A stretch of 64,000 nt of DNA from Megalopta genalis (taxonomy: Eukaryota > Arthropoda > Insecta > Hymenoptera > Halictidae): positions 124,001 to 188,000 of the forward strand of contig NW_027476517.1 of assembly GCF_051020955.1 (NCBI RefSeq). The letters run 5' to 3'. Made by a program: the position numbers and the translations under genes. The notes under the pieces were generated by a model, which searched no databases, was not told where the DNA came from, and saw only the letters and a list, made by a program, of their open reading frames with translations. Positions 39,549 to 53,061 of the stretch are shown in pieces (within the stretch, counting starts at the first letter, position 1; the number at the start of each line of letters is the position of its first letter).

Positions 39549-39760
39549 TCGCTAGGATTTGAAGCTAAACCTTCTACATAGCATTGATTTGAAGCTTAAT
39601 CATGTGTTTTGCATGGATTTGACGTTAACTCATTTGTTTCCCCTCCATTTGAAGCTATATCACTGATATCGCAAGTATTTGATGTTAAATCATTTGTTTC
39701 GCAGGGATTTGAAGCTAAACCTTCTACATCGCATTGATTTTCAGCTAAATCATGTGTTTC
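38381..39760. repeat. Family B block 5
   Basis: A short family B block between two family A blocks. It lies inside the 1,830-base offset duplication, so its composition repeats in block 6. It changes to family A near 39730-39775 (TGATTTTCAGC, then GGATTTTGAAGCTAACTCG). Confidence 0.75.
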
Positions 39761-40210
39761 GCATGGATTTTGAAGCTAACTCGTTTGATCGTCTGCATTT
39801 GAAGCTATATCACTTATATCCCAAGTGTCTGAAGCTAAATCATTTGTTGTGCATGGATTTGAAGGTAAATCTTCTACATAGCATTGATTTGAAGCTAAAT
39901 CATGAGTTTCGCATGGATTAGAAGCTAACACGTTTGTTTCGCCTGCATTTGAAGCTATATCATTTATATCGCAAGTATTTGAAGCTAAATCATTTGTTAA
40001 GCATGGATTTGAAGGTAAACCTTCTACATCGCATTGATTTGACGCTAAATCATGAGCTTCGCATGGATTATAAGCTAACTCGTTTGTTTCGCCTGCATTT
40101 GAAGCTATATCATTTATATCGCAAGTATTTGAAGCTAAATCATTTGTGTTGCATGGATTTGAAGCTAATGCTTCTACTTCGCATTGATTTGAAGCTAAAT
40201 CAAGTTTATC
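39761..40210. repeat. Family A block 6
   Basis: About three 150-base family A units, with the 31+29-base pair near 39760-39800, GGATTAGAAGCTAACACG and GTTAAGCATGG. This is the last family A block in the window. Its right half belongs to the 1,830-base offset duplication. Confidence 0.72.
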
Positions 40211-40999
40211 GCATGGATTTGAATCTAACTCGTTTGTTTCGTCTGCATTTGAAGCTATATCACTTATATACCAAGTGAGTGAAGCTAAATCATTTATTTC
40301 GCATGCATTTGAAGCTAAACCTTCTACTTCGCATTGATTTGAAGCAAAACCTTCTACATCGCATTGATTTGAAGCTAAATCATGATTGTCGCGTGGTGTT
40401 GAAGCTAGCTCGTTTGTTTCCTCTGCATTTGAACCTATATCACTTATATCGCAAGTATCTGATGTTAAATCATTTGTTCCGCATGGATTTAAAGCTAAAC
40501 CATCTACATCGAATTGATTTGAAGCTAAATCATGTGTTTCGCTTGGATTTGAAGCTAAACCTTCTACATAGCATTGATTTGAAGCTTAATCATGTGTCTT
40601 GCATGGATTCGAAGCTAACTATTTTGTTTCCCCTCCATTTGAATCTATATCACTTATATCGCATGTATCTGATGTTAAATCATTTGCTTCGCATGGATTT
40701 AAAGCTAAGCCTTCTACATCGCATAGATTGGAAGCTAAATCATATGTTTCGCATGGAATTGAAGCTAACTCGTTTGTTTCGCCTGCATTTGAAGCTATAT
40801 CACTGATATCGCAAGCATCTGATGTTATATCATTTGTTCCGCATGTATTTGAAGCTAAACCTTCTACATCGCATTGAATTGAAGCTAAATCATGTGTTTC
40901 GCTTGTATTTGAAGCAAAACCTTCTACATAGCATTGATTTGAAGCTTAATCATGTGTTTTGCATGGATTTGAAGTTAACTCATTTGTTTCCCCTCCATT

Positions 41000-42469
41000 T
41001 AAAGCTATATCACTGATATCGCAAGTATTTGATGTTAAATCATTTGTTTCGCCAGGGATTTGAAGCTAAACCTTCTACATCGCATTGATTTGAAGCTAAA
41101 TCATGTGTTTCGCTTGGATTTGAAGCTAAACCTTCTACATAGCATTGATTTGAAGCTTAATCATGTGTTTTGCATGGATTTGAAGCTGACTCATTTGTTT
41201 CCACTCCATTTGAAGCTATATCACTTATATCGCAAGTATCTGATGTTAAATCATTTGTTCCGCATGGATTTGAAGCTAAACCTTCTACATCGCATTGATT
41301 TGAAGCTAAATCATGTGTTTCGCTTGGATTTGAAACTTAACTTTCTACATAGCATTGATTTGAAGCTCAATCATGTGTTTTGCATGGATTTGAAGCTAAC
41401 TCATTTGTTTCCCCTCCATTTGAAAACTATATCACTTATATTGCAAGTATCTAATGTTAAATCATTTGTTCCGCATGGATTTGAAGCTAAACCTCCTACA
41501 TCGCATAGATTTGAAGCTAAGTCATGTGTTTCGCTAGGATTTGAAGCTAAACCTTCTACATAGCATTAATTTGAAGCTTAATCATGTGTTTTGCATGGAT
41601 TTGACGTTAACTCATTTGTTTCCCCTCCATTTGAAGCTATATCACTGATATCGCAAGTATTTGATGTTAAATCATTTGTTTCGCAGGGATTTGAAGCTAA
41701 ACCTTCTACATCGCATTGATTTGAAGTTAAATCATGTGTTTCGCTTGGATATGAAGCTAGCTCGTTGGTTTCGCATGCTGTTGAAGCTATATCACTTATA
41801 TCCCAAGTGTTTGAAGCTCAATCATTTGCTTCGCATGGATTTGAAGCTAATCCTTCTACATCGCATTGATTTGAAACTAACTCAAGTGTTTCGCATGGAT
41901 TTGAAGCTAACTCGTTTATTTCGCCTGCAGTTTAATCTATATCACTTATATAGCAAGTATCTGATGTTAAATCTTTTGTTCCGCATGGATTTGAAGCTAA
42001 ACCTTCTACATCGCATTGATTTGAAGCTAAATCATGTGTTTCGCTTGTATTTGAAGCTAAAGCTTCTACATAGCATTGATTTGAAGCTTAATTATGTGTT
42101 TTGCATGGATTTGAAGCTGCCTCATTTGTTTCCACTCCATTTGAAGCTATATCACTTACATAGCATTGGTTTGAAGCTTAATCATGTGTTTTGCATGGAT
42201 TTGAATCTAACAAATTTGTATCCCCTCCATTTGAAGCTATATCACTTATGTCGCATGTATCTGATGTTAAATCATTTGCTTCGCATGGATTTAAAGCTAA
42301 GCCTTCTACATCGCATAGATTGGAAGCGAAATCATATGTTTCGCATGGAATTGAAGCTAACTCGTTTGTTTCGCCTGCATTTGAAGCTATATCACTGATA
42401 TCGCAAGCATCTGATGTTATATCATTTGTTCCGCATGTATTTGAAGCTAAACCTTCTACATCGCATTGA
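41000..42469 (+). repeat. Segment duplicated at about 43940-45410
   Basis: About 1.47 kb matching at an offset of 2,939-2,940 bases (98 monomers). Shared signs are ACCTCCTACATCGC, TATCTAATGTTAAATC, GTGTTTCGCTTGTATTTG, GCTGCCTCATTTG and an unusual short join TATCACTTACATAGCATTGG near 42150 and 45090, where monomer type b runs directly into type d. The join is present in both copies, so it predates the duplication. Confidence 0.83.
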
Positions 42470-43756
42470 TTTGAAGCTAAATCATGTGTTTCGCTTGGAT
42501 TTGAAGCTGAACCGTCTACATAGCATTGATTTGAAACTTAATCATGTGTTTTGCATGGATTTGAAGCTGACTCATTTGTTTCCACTCCATTTGAAGCTAT
42601 ATCACTTATATCGCAAGTATCTGATGTTAAATCATTTGTTCCGCATGGATTTGAAGCTAAACCTTCTAGATCGCATTGATTTGAAGCTAAATCGTGTGTT
42701 TCGCTTGGATTTGAAGCTAAACCTTCTACATCGCATTGATTTGAAGCTAAGTCATGTGTTTCGCTAGGATTTGAAGCTAAACCTTCTACATAGCATTGAT
42801 TTGAAGCTTAATCATGTGTTTTGCATGGATTTGAAGTTAACTCATATGTTTCCCCTCCATTTGAAGCTATATCACTGATATCGCAAGTATTTGTTGTTAA
42901 ATCATTTGTTTCGCAGGGATTTGAAGCTATACATTCTACATCGCATTGATTTGAAGTTAAATCATGTGTTTCGCTTGGATATGAAGCTAGCTCGTTGGTT
43001 TCGCATGCTGCTGAAGCTATATCACTTATATCCCAAGTGTTTGAAGCTCAATCATTTGCTTCGCATGGATTTGAAACTAATCCTTCTACATCGCAATGAT
43101 TTGAAACTAAATCAAGTGTTTCGCATGGATTTGAAGCTAACTCGTTTATTTCGCCTGCAGTTTAATCTATATCACTTATATTGCAAGTATCTGATGTTAA
43201 ATCATTTGTTCCGCATGGATTTGAAGCAAAACCTTCTACATCGCATTGATTTGAAACTAAATCATGTGTTTCTCTTGGATTTGAAGCTAAACCTTCTACA
43301 TAGCATTGGTTTGAAGCTTAATCATGTGTTTTGCATGCATTTGAATCTAACTCATTTGTATCCCCTCCATTTGAAGCTATATCACTTGTATCGCATGTAT
43401 CTGATGTTAAATCATTTGCATCGCATGGATTTAAAGCTAAGCCTTCTACATCGCATAGATTGGAAGCTTAATCATGTGTTTCGCTTGGATATGAAGCTAA
43501 CTCGTTTGATTCTTCTCCATTTGAAGCTATATCACTTATATCCCAAGTATTTAAAGCTAAATCATTTGTTTTGCATGGATTTGAAGCTAAACCTTCTACA
43601 TCGCTTTGATTTGAAGCTAAGTCATGTGTTTCGCTAGGATTTGAAGCAAATCTTCTACATAGCATGGATTTGAAGCTTAATCATGTGTTTTGCATGGATT
43701 TGAAGTTAACTCATTTGATTCCCCTCCATTTGAAGCTATATCACTGATATCGCAAG
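42327..43756 (+). repeat. Segment duplicated at 45627-47058
   Basis: 1.43 kb matching at an offset near 3,300 bases (110 monomers). Shared variants are TTTGTTGTTAAATC, ACATTCTACATCGC, GCATGCTGCTGAAGC, CGCAATGATTTG and TTTCTCTTGGATTTG. The second copy has one-base insertions near 46047 (GCATAAGTC) and 46521 (GGATTTTGAAGC), each shifting the reading frame. Confidence 0.85.
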
Positions 43757-46700
43757 CATCTGATGTTATATCATTTGTTCCGCATGTATTTGAAGCTAAA
43801 CCTTCTACATCGCATTGAATTGAAGCTAAATCATGTGTTTCGCTTGTATTTGAAGCAAAACCTTCTACATAGCATTGATTTGAAGCTTAATTATGTGTTT
43901 TGCATGGATTTGAAGTTAACTCATTTGTTTCCCCTCCATTTAAAGCTATATCACTGATATCGCAAGTATTTGATGTTAAATCATTTGTTTCGCAGGGATT
44001 TGAAGCTAAACCTTCTACATCGCATTGATTTGAAGCTAAATCATGTGTTTCGCTTGGATTTGAAGCTAAACCTTCTACATAGCATTGATTTGAAGCTTAA
44101 TCATGTGTTTTGCATGGATTTGAAGCTGACTCATTTGTTTCCACTCCATTTGAAGCTATATCACTTATATCGCAAGTATCTGATGTTAAATCATTTGTTC
44201 CGCATGGATTTGAAGCTAAACCTTCTACATCGCATTGATTTGAAGCTAAATCATGTGTTTCGCTTGGATTTGAAACTTAACTTTCTACATAGCATTGATT
44301 TGAAGCTCAATCATGTGTTTTGCATGGATTTGAAGCTAACTCATTTGTTTCCCCTCCATTTGAAACTATATCACTTATATTGCAAGTATCTAATGTTAAA
44401 TCATTTGTTCCGCATGGATTTGAAGCTAAACCTCCTACATCGCATTGATTTGAAGCTAAGTCATGTGTTTCGCTAGGATTTGAAGCTAAACCTTCTACAT
44501 AGCATTGATTTGAAGCTTAATCATGTGTTTTGCATGGATTTGACGTTAACTCATTTGTTTCCCCTCCATTTGAAGCTATATCACTGATATCGCAAGTATT
44601 TGATGTTAAATCATTTGTTTCGCAGGGATTTGAAGCTAAACCTTCTACATCGCATTGATTTGAAGTTAAATCATGTGTTTCGCTTGGATATGAAGCTAGC
44701 TCGTTGGTTTCGCATGCTGTTGAAGCTATATCACTTATATCCCAAGTGTTTGAAGCTCAATCATTTGCTTCGCATGGATTTGAAGCTAATCCTTCTACAT
44801 CGCATTGATTTGAAACTAACTCAAGTGTTTCGCATGGATTTGAAGCTAACTCGTTTATTTCGCCTGCAGTTTAATCTATATCACTTATATAGCAAGTATC
44901 TGATGTTAAATCTTTTGTTCCGCATGGATTTGAAGCTAAACCTTCTACATCGCATTGATTTGAAGCTAAATCATGTGTTTCGCTTGTATTTGAAGCTAAA
45001 GCTTCTACATAGCATTGATTTGAAGCTTAATTATGTGTTTTGCATGGATTCGAAGCTGCCTCATTTGTTTCCACTCCATTTGAAGCTATATCACTTACAT
45101 AGCATTGGTTTGAAGCTTAATCATGTGTTTTGCATGGATTTGAATCTAACAAATTTGTATCCCCTCCATTTGAAGCTATATCACTTATGTCGCATGTATC
45201 TGATGTTAAATCATTTGCTTCGCATGGATTTAAAGCTAAGCCTTCTACATCGCATAGATTGGAAGCGAAAATCATATGTTTCGCATGGAATTGAAGCTAA
45301 CTCGTTTGTTTCGCCTGCATTTGAAGCTATATCACTGATATCGCAAGCATCTGATGTTATATCATTTGTTCCGCATGTATTTGAAGCTAAACCTTCTACA
45401 TCGCATTGAATTGAAGCTAATTCATGTGTTTCGCTTGGATTTGAAGCTAAACCTTCTACATAGCATTGACTTGAAGCTTAATCATGTGTTTTGCATGGAT
45501 TTGAAGCTGACTCATTTGTTTCCACTCCATTTGAAGCTCTATCACTTATATCGCAAGTATCTGATGTTAAATCATTTGTTCCGCATGGATTTGAAGCTAA
45601 ACCTTCTACATCGCATAGATTGGAAGCTAAATCATATGTTTCGCATGGAATTGAAGCTAACTCGTTTGTTTCGCCTGCATTTGAAGCTATATCACTGATA
45701 TCGCAAGCATCTGATGTTATATCATTTGTTCCGCATGTATTTGAAGCTAAACCTTCTACATCGCATTGATTTGAAGCTAAATCATGAGTTTCGCTTGGAT
45801 TTGAAGCTGAACCGTCTACATAGCATTGATTTGAAACTTAATCATGTGTTTTGCATGGATTTGAAGCTGACTCATTTGTTTCCACTCCATTTGAAGCTAT
45901 ATCACTTATATCGCAAGTATCTGATGTTAAATCATTTGTTCCGCATGGATTTGAAGCTAAACCTTCTAGATCGCATTGATTTGAAGCTAAATCGTGTGTT
46001 TCGCTTGGATTTGAAGCTAAACCTTCTACATCGCATTGATTTGAAGCATAAGTCATGTGTTTCGCTAGGATTTGAAGCTAAACCTTCTACATAGCATTGA
46101 TTTGAAGCTTAATCATGTGTTTTGCATGGATTTGAAGTTAACTCATTTGTTTCCCCTCCATTTGAAGCTATATCACTGATATCGCAAGTATTTGTTGTTA
46201 AATCATTTGTTTCGCAGGGATTTGAAGCTATACATTCTACATCGCATTGATTTGAAGTTAAATCATGTGTTTCGCTTGGATATGAAGCTAGCTCGTTGGT
46301 TTCGCATGCTGCTGAAGCTATATCACTTATATCCCAAGTGTTTGAAGCTCAATCATTTGCTTCGCATGGATTTGAAACTAATCCTTCTACATCGCAATGA
46401 TTTGAAACTAAATCAAGTGTTTCGCATGGATTTGAAGCTAACTCGTTTATTTCGCCTGCAGTTTAATCTATATCACTTATATTGCAAGTATCTGATGTTA
46501 AATCATTTGTTCCGCATGGATTTTGAAGCAAAACCTTCTACATCGCATTGATTTGAAACTAAATCATGTGTTTCTCTTGGATTTGAAGCTAAACCTTCTA
46601 CATAGCATTGGTTTGAAGCTTAATCATGTGTTTTGCATGCATTTGAATCTAACTCATTTGTATCCCCTCCATTTGAAGCTATATCACTTGTATCGCATGT

Positions 46701-48249
46701 ATCTGATGTTAAATCATTTGCATCGCATGGATTTAAAGCTAAGCCTTCTACATCGCATAGATTGGAAGCTTAATCATGTGTTTCGCTTGGATATGAAGCT
46801 AACTCGTTTGATTCTTCTCCATTTGAAGCTATATCACTTATATCCCAAGTATTTAAAGCTAAATCATTTGTTTTGCATGGATTTGAAGCTAAACCTTCTA
46901 CATCGCATTGATTTGAAGCTAAGTCATGTGTTTCGCTAGGATTTGAAGCAAATCTTCTACATAGCATGGATTTGAAGCTTAATCATGTGTTTTGCATGGA
47001 TTTGAAGTTAACTCATTTGATTCCCCTCCATTTGAAGCTATATCACTGATATCGCAAGTATTTGTTGTTAAATCATTTGTTTCGCAGGGATTTGAAGCTA
47101 AACATTCTACATCGCATTGATTTGAAGTTAAATCATGTGTTTCGCTTGGATATGAAGCTAGCTCGTTGGTTTCGCATGCTGCTGAAGCTATATCACTTAT
47201 ATCCCAAGTGTTTGAAGCTCAATCATTTGCTTCGCATGGATTTGAAGCTAATCCTTCTACATCGCATTGATTTGAAACTAAATCAAGTGTTTCGCATGGA
47301 TTTGAAGCTAACTCGTTTATTTCGCCTGCAGTTTAATCTATATCACTTATATTGCAAGTATCTGATGTTATATCATATGTTCCGCATGGATTTGAAGCAA
47401 ATCCTTCTACATCGCATTGATTTGAAGCTAAATCATGTGTTTCTCTTGGATTTGAAGCTAAACCTTCTACATAGCATTGGTTTGAAGCTTAATCATGTGT
47501 TTTGCATGCAATTTGAATCTAACTCATTTGTATCCCCTCCATTTGAAGCTATATCACTTGTATCGCATGTATCTGATGTTAAATCATTTGCTTCGCATGG
47601 ATTTAAAGCAAAGCCTTCTACATCGCATAGATTGGAAGCTTAATCATGTGTTTCGCTTGGATATGAAGCGAACTCGTTTGATTCTTCTCCATTTGAAGCT
47701 ATATCACTTATATCCCAAGTATTTAAAGCTAAATCATTTGTTTTGCATGGATTTGAAGCTAAACCTTCTACATCGCATTGAATTGCAGCTAAATCATCTG
47801 TTTCGCTTGGATTTGAAGCAAAACCTTCTACATAGCATTGATTTGAAGCTTAATCATGTGTTTTGCATGGATCTGATGCTAACTCATGTGTTTCCCCTCC
47901 ATCTGAAGCTATGTCACTTATATCGCAAGTATCTGATGTTAAATCATTTGTTCCGTATTGATTTGAAGCTAAATCATGTGTTTCGCTTGGATTTGAAGCT
48001 AAACCTTCTACATAGCATTGATTTGAAGCTTAATCATGTGTTTTGCATGGATTTGAAGCTAACTCATTTGTTTCCCCTCCATTTGAAACTATATCACTTA
48101 TATCGCAAGTATCTGATGTTAAATCATTTGTTCCGCATGGATTTGAAGCTAAACCTTCTACATCGCATTGATTTCAAGCTAAATCATGTGTTTCGCTAGG
48201 ATTTGAAGCAAAACCTTCTAGATAGCATTGATTTGAAGCTTAATCATGT

Positions 48250-49830
48250 GTTTTGCATGGATTTGAAGTTAACTCATTTGTTTCCCCTCCATTTGAAGCT
48301 ATATCACTGATATCGCAAGTATTTGCTGTTAAATCATTTGTTTCGCAGGGATTTGAAGCTAAACATTCTACATCGCATTGATTTGAAGTTAAATCATGTG
48401 TTTCGCTTGGATATGAAGCTAGCTCGTTGGTTTCGCATGCTGCTTAAGCTATATCACTTATATCCCAAGTGTTTGAAGCTCAATCATTTGCTTCGCATGG
48501 ATTTGAAGCTAAACCTTCTACATCGCATTGATTTGAAGCTAAATCATGTGTTTCTCTTGGATTTGAAGCTAAACCTTCTACATAGCATTGATTTGAAGCT
48601 TAATCATGTGTTTTGCATGGATTAGAAGCTAACTCATTTGTTTCCCCTCCATTTGAAGCTATATCACATATATCGCAAGTATCTGATGTTAAATCATTTG
48701 TTCCGCATGGATTTGAAGCTAAACCATCTACATCGAATTGATTTGAAGCTAAATCATGTGTTTCGCTTTGATTTGAAGCTAAACCTTCTACATAGCATTG
48801 ATTTGAAGCTTAATCATATGTCTTGCATGGATTCGAAGCTAACTATTTTGTTTCCCCTCCATTTGAAGCTATATCACTTATATCGCATGTATCTGATGTT
48901 AAATCATTTGCTTCGCATGGATTTGAAGCTAAACTTTCTACATCGCATTGATTTGATGCTAAACCTTCTGCATCGTATTGATTTGAAGCTAAATCATGAG
49001 TGTCGCGGGGAGTTGAAGCTAGCTCCTTTGTTTCCTCTGCATTTGAACCTATATCACTTATATCGCAAGTATCTGAAGCTAAATCATTTGTTAAGCATGG
49101 ATTTGAAGCTAAACCTTTTACATCGCATTGACTTGAAGCTAAATCATGTGTTTCGCATGGATTTGAAGCTAACTCGTTTATTTCGTCAGCATTTGAAGTT
49201 AAATCACTTATATCGCTAGTATCTGAAGCTAAATTTTTTTTCTCGCATGGATTTGAAGCTAAGCCTTCTACATGGCATTGATTAGAAGCTAAATCATGTG
49301 TTTCGCATGGAGATGAAGCTAGCTCGTTTGTCTCGCCTGCAGTTGAATCTATATCAGTTATATCGCAAGTATTTGAAGCTAAATCATTTGTTTCACATGG
49401 ATTTGAATCTAAGCCTTCTACTTCGCATTGATTTGTAGCCAAATCATTCGTTTCGCATGGATTTTGAAGCTAACTCGTTTGATTCGTCTGCATTTGAAGC
49501 TATATGACTTATATCGTAATTATTTGAAGCTAAATCATTGATTTCGCATGGATTTGAAGCTAAACCTTCTACACCGCATTGAATAGCAGCTAAATCATAT
49601 GTTAGGCATGGATCTGAAGCTAACTCGTTAGTTTCGCCTGCATTTGAATCTATATCATTTATATCGTAAGTATCTGATGTTAAATCATTTGCTTCGCATG
49701 GATTTGAAGCTAATCCTTCTACATCGCATTGATTTGTAACTAAATCATGTGTTTCGCTTGGATATGAAACTAACTCGTTGGTTTCGCATGCTGTTGAAGC
49801 TATATCACCTATACCCCAAGTGTTTGAATC
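48250..49830 (+). repeat. Segment present three times (also 50920-52500, 54578-56160)
   Basis: About 1.6 kb is found three times, at offsets near 2,669 and 6,327 bases. Shared signs include GTATTTGCTGTTAAATC, GCATGCTGCTTAAGC, TCGCTTTGATTTG, GTGTCGCGGGGAGTTG, AGCTCCTTTGTTTCC, the T run (8, 7 and 8 T) and CTACATGGCATTG. A partial fourth copy lies at about 62270-62900. The middle copy has one T fewer in the T run (51903-51909). Confidence 0.86.
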
Positions 49831-52782
49831 TAAATCATTTGTTTCGCACGAATTTGAAGCTAATCCATGTGTTGCGCATGAATTTTAAGCTAAATCATGT
49901 GTTTCTCATGGAATTGAAGCTAACTGGTTTGTTTTGCCTGCATTTGATGCTATATCACCTGTATCGCAAGTATTGAAGAATAATCATTTTTTTCGCACGG
50001 ATTTGTGGCGACCTCGTTTATTTCGCCTGCAGTTGAATCTATATCACTTATATCGCAACTATCTGATGTTAAATCATTTGGTTCGCATGCATTTGAAGCT
50101 AAACCTTCTACATCGCATTGATTTGAAGCTAAATCATAAGTGTCGCGTGGAGTTGAAGCTAGCTCGTTTGTTTCCTCTGCATTTGAACCTATATCACTTA
50201 TATCGCAAGTATCAGATGTTAAATCATTTGTTCCGCATGGATTTGAAGCAAAACCTTCTACATCGCATTGATTTGAAGCGAAATCATGTGTTTCGCTTGG
50301 ATTTGAAGCTAAACCTTCTACATAGCATTGGTTTGAAGCTTAATCATGTGTTTTGCATGTCTTTGAATCTAACAAATTTGTATCCCCTCCATTTGAAGCT
50401 ATATCACTTATATCGCATGTATCTGATGTTAAATCATTTTCTTCGCATGGATTTAAAGCTAAGCCTTCAACATCGCATAGATTGGAAGCTAAATCATATG
50501 TTTCGCATGGAATTGAAGCTAACTCGTTTGTTTCGCCTGCATTTGAAGCTATATCACTGATATCTCAATCATCTGATGTTATATCATTTGTTCCGCATGT
50601 ATTTGAAGCTAAACCTTCTACATCGCATTGATTTGAAGCTAAATCATGTGTTTCGCTTGGATTTGAAGCTAAACCTTCTACATAGCATTGATTTGAAGCT
50701 TAATCATGTGTTATGCATGGATTTGAAGCTGACTCATTTGTTTCCACTCCATTTGAAGCTATATCACTTATATCGCAAGTATCTGATGTTAAATCATTTG
50801 TTCCGCATGGATTGAAGCTAAACCTTCTACATCGCATTGATTGGAAGCTAAGTCATGTGTTTCGCTAGGATTTGAAGCTAAACCTTCTACATAGCATTGA
50901 TTTGAAGCTTAATCATGTGTTTTGCATGGATTTGAAGTTAACTCATTTGTTTCCCCTCCATTTGAAGCTATATCACTGATATCGCAAGTATTTGCTGTTA
51001 AATCATTTGTTTCGCAGGGATTTGAAGCTAAACATTCTACATCGCATTGATTTGAAGTTAAATCATGTGTTTCGCTTGGATATGAAGCTAGCTCGTTGGT
51101 TTCGCATGCTGCTTAAGCTATATCACTTATATCCCAAGTGTTTGAAGCTCAATCATTTGCTTCGCATGGATTTGAAGCTAAACCTTCTACATCGCATTGA
51201 TTTGAAGCTAAATCATGTGTTTCTCTTGGATTTGAAGCTAAACCTTCTACATAGCATTGATTTGAAGCTTAATCATGTGTTTTGCATGGATTTGAAGCTA
51301 ACTCATTTGTTTCCCCTCCATTTGAAGCTATATCACATATATCGCAAGTATCTGATGTTAAATCATTTGTTCCGCATGGATTTGAAGCTAAACCATCTAC
51401 ATCGAATTGATTTGAAGCTAAATCATGTGTTTCGCTTTGATTTGAAGCTAAACCTTCTACATAGCATTGATTTGAAGCTTAATCATGTGTCTTGCATGGA
51501 TTCGAAGCTAACTATTTTGTTTCCCCTCCATTTGAAGCTATATCACTTATATCGCATATATCTGATGTTAAATCATTTGCTTCGCATGGATTTGAAGCTA
51601 AACTTTCTACATCGCATTGATTTGATGCTAAACCTTCTGCATCGTATTGATTTGAAGCTAAATCATGAGTGTCGCGGGGAGTTGAAGCTAGCTCCTTTGT
51701 TTCCTCTGCATTTGAACCTATATCACTTATATCGCAAGTATCTGAAGCTAAATCATTTGTTAAGCATGGATTTGAAGCTAAACCTTTTACATCGCATTGA
51801 CTTGAAGCTAAATCATGTGTTTCGCATGGATTTGAAGCTAACTCGTTTATTTCGTCAGCATTTGAAGTTAAATCACTTATATCGCTAGTATCTGAAGCTA
51901 AATTTTTTTCTCGCATGGATTTGAAGCTAAGCCTTCTACATGGCATTGATTAGAAGCTAAATCATGTGTTTCGCATGGAGATGAAGCTAGCTCGTTTGTC
52001 TCGCCTGCAGTTGAATCTATATCAGTTATATCGCAAGTATTTGAAGCTAAATCATTTGTTTCACATGGATTTGAATCTAAGCCTTCTACTTCGCATTGAT
52101 TTGTAGCCAAATCATTCGTTTCGCATGGATTTTGAAGCTAACTCGTTTGATTCGTCTGCATTTGAAGCTATATGACTTATATCGTAATTATTTGAAGCTA
52201 AATCATTGATTTCGCATGGATTTGAAGCTAAACCTTCTACACCGCATTGAATAGCAGCTAAATCATATGTTAGGCATGGATCTGAAGCTAACTCGTTCGT
52301 TTCGCCTGCATTTGAATCTATATCATTTATATCGTAAGTATCTGATGTTAAATCATTTGCTTCGCATGGATTTGAAGCTAATCCTTCTACATCGCATTGA
52401 TTTGTAACTAAATCATGTGTTTCGCTTGGATATGAAACTAACTCGTTGGTTTCGCATGCTGTTGAAGCTATATCACCTATACCCCAAGTGTTTGAAGCTC
52501 AAATAATTGGCTTCGCATGGATATGAAGCTAATCCTTCTACATCGCATTGATTTGAAACTAAATCAAGTGTTTCGCATGGATTTGAAGCTAACTCGTTTA
52601 TTTCGCCTGCAGTTGAATCTATATCACTTATATCGCAAGTATCAGATGTTAAATCATTTGTTCCGCATGGATTTGAAGCAAAACCTTCTACATCGCATTG
52701 ATTTGAAGCTAAATCATGTGTTTCGCTTGGATTTGAAGCTAAACCTTCTACATAGCATTGGTTTGAAGCTTAATCATGTGTT

Positions 52783-53061
52783 TTGCATGTCTTTGAATCT
52801 AACAAATTTGTATCCCCTCCATTTGAAGCTATATCACTTATATCGCATGTATCTGATGTTAAATCATTTGCTTCGCATGGATTTAAAGCTAAGCCTTCTA
52901 CATCGCATAGATTGGAAGCTAAATCATATGTTTCGCATGGAATTGAAGCTAACTCGTTTGTTTCGCCTGCATTTGAAGCTATATCACTGATATCGCAAGC
53001 ATCTGATGTTATATCATTTGTTCCGCATGTATTTGAAGCTAAACCTTCTACATCGCATTGA
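52783..53061 (+). other. Recurrent 92-codon frame, a by-product of the repeat
   Basis: In a third frame the monomers read F-E-A-K-S-F-V-S-H-G and similar. It is normally stopped at every d-type monomer (CATTGATTT contains TGA). Where a d monomer reads CATAGATTGG instead, the stop is lost and a frame of 92 codons appears. Near-identical versions occur at 8491, 17575, 34035, 38769, 40599, 42191, 50353, 52783, 56444 and 58033. The recurrence follows copying of the underlying DNA, and no independent sign of translation is visible. Confidence 0.15.
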
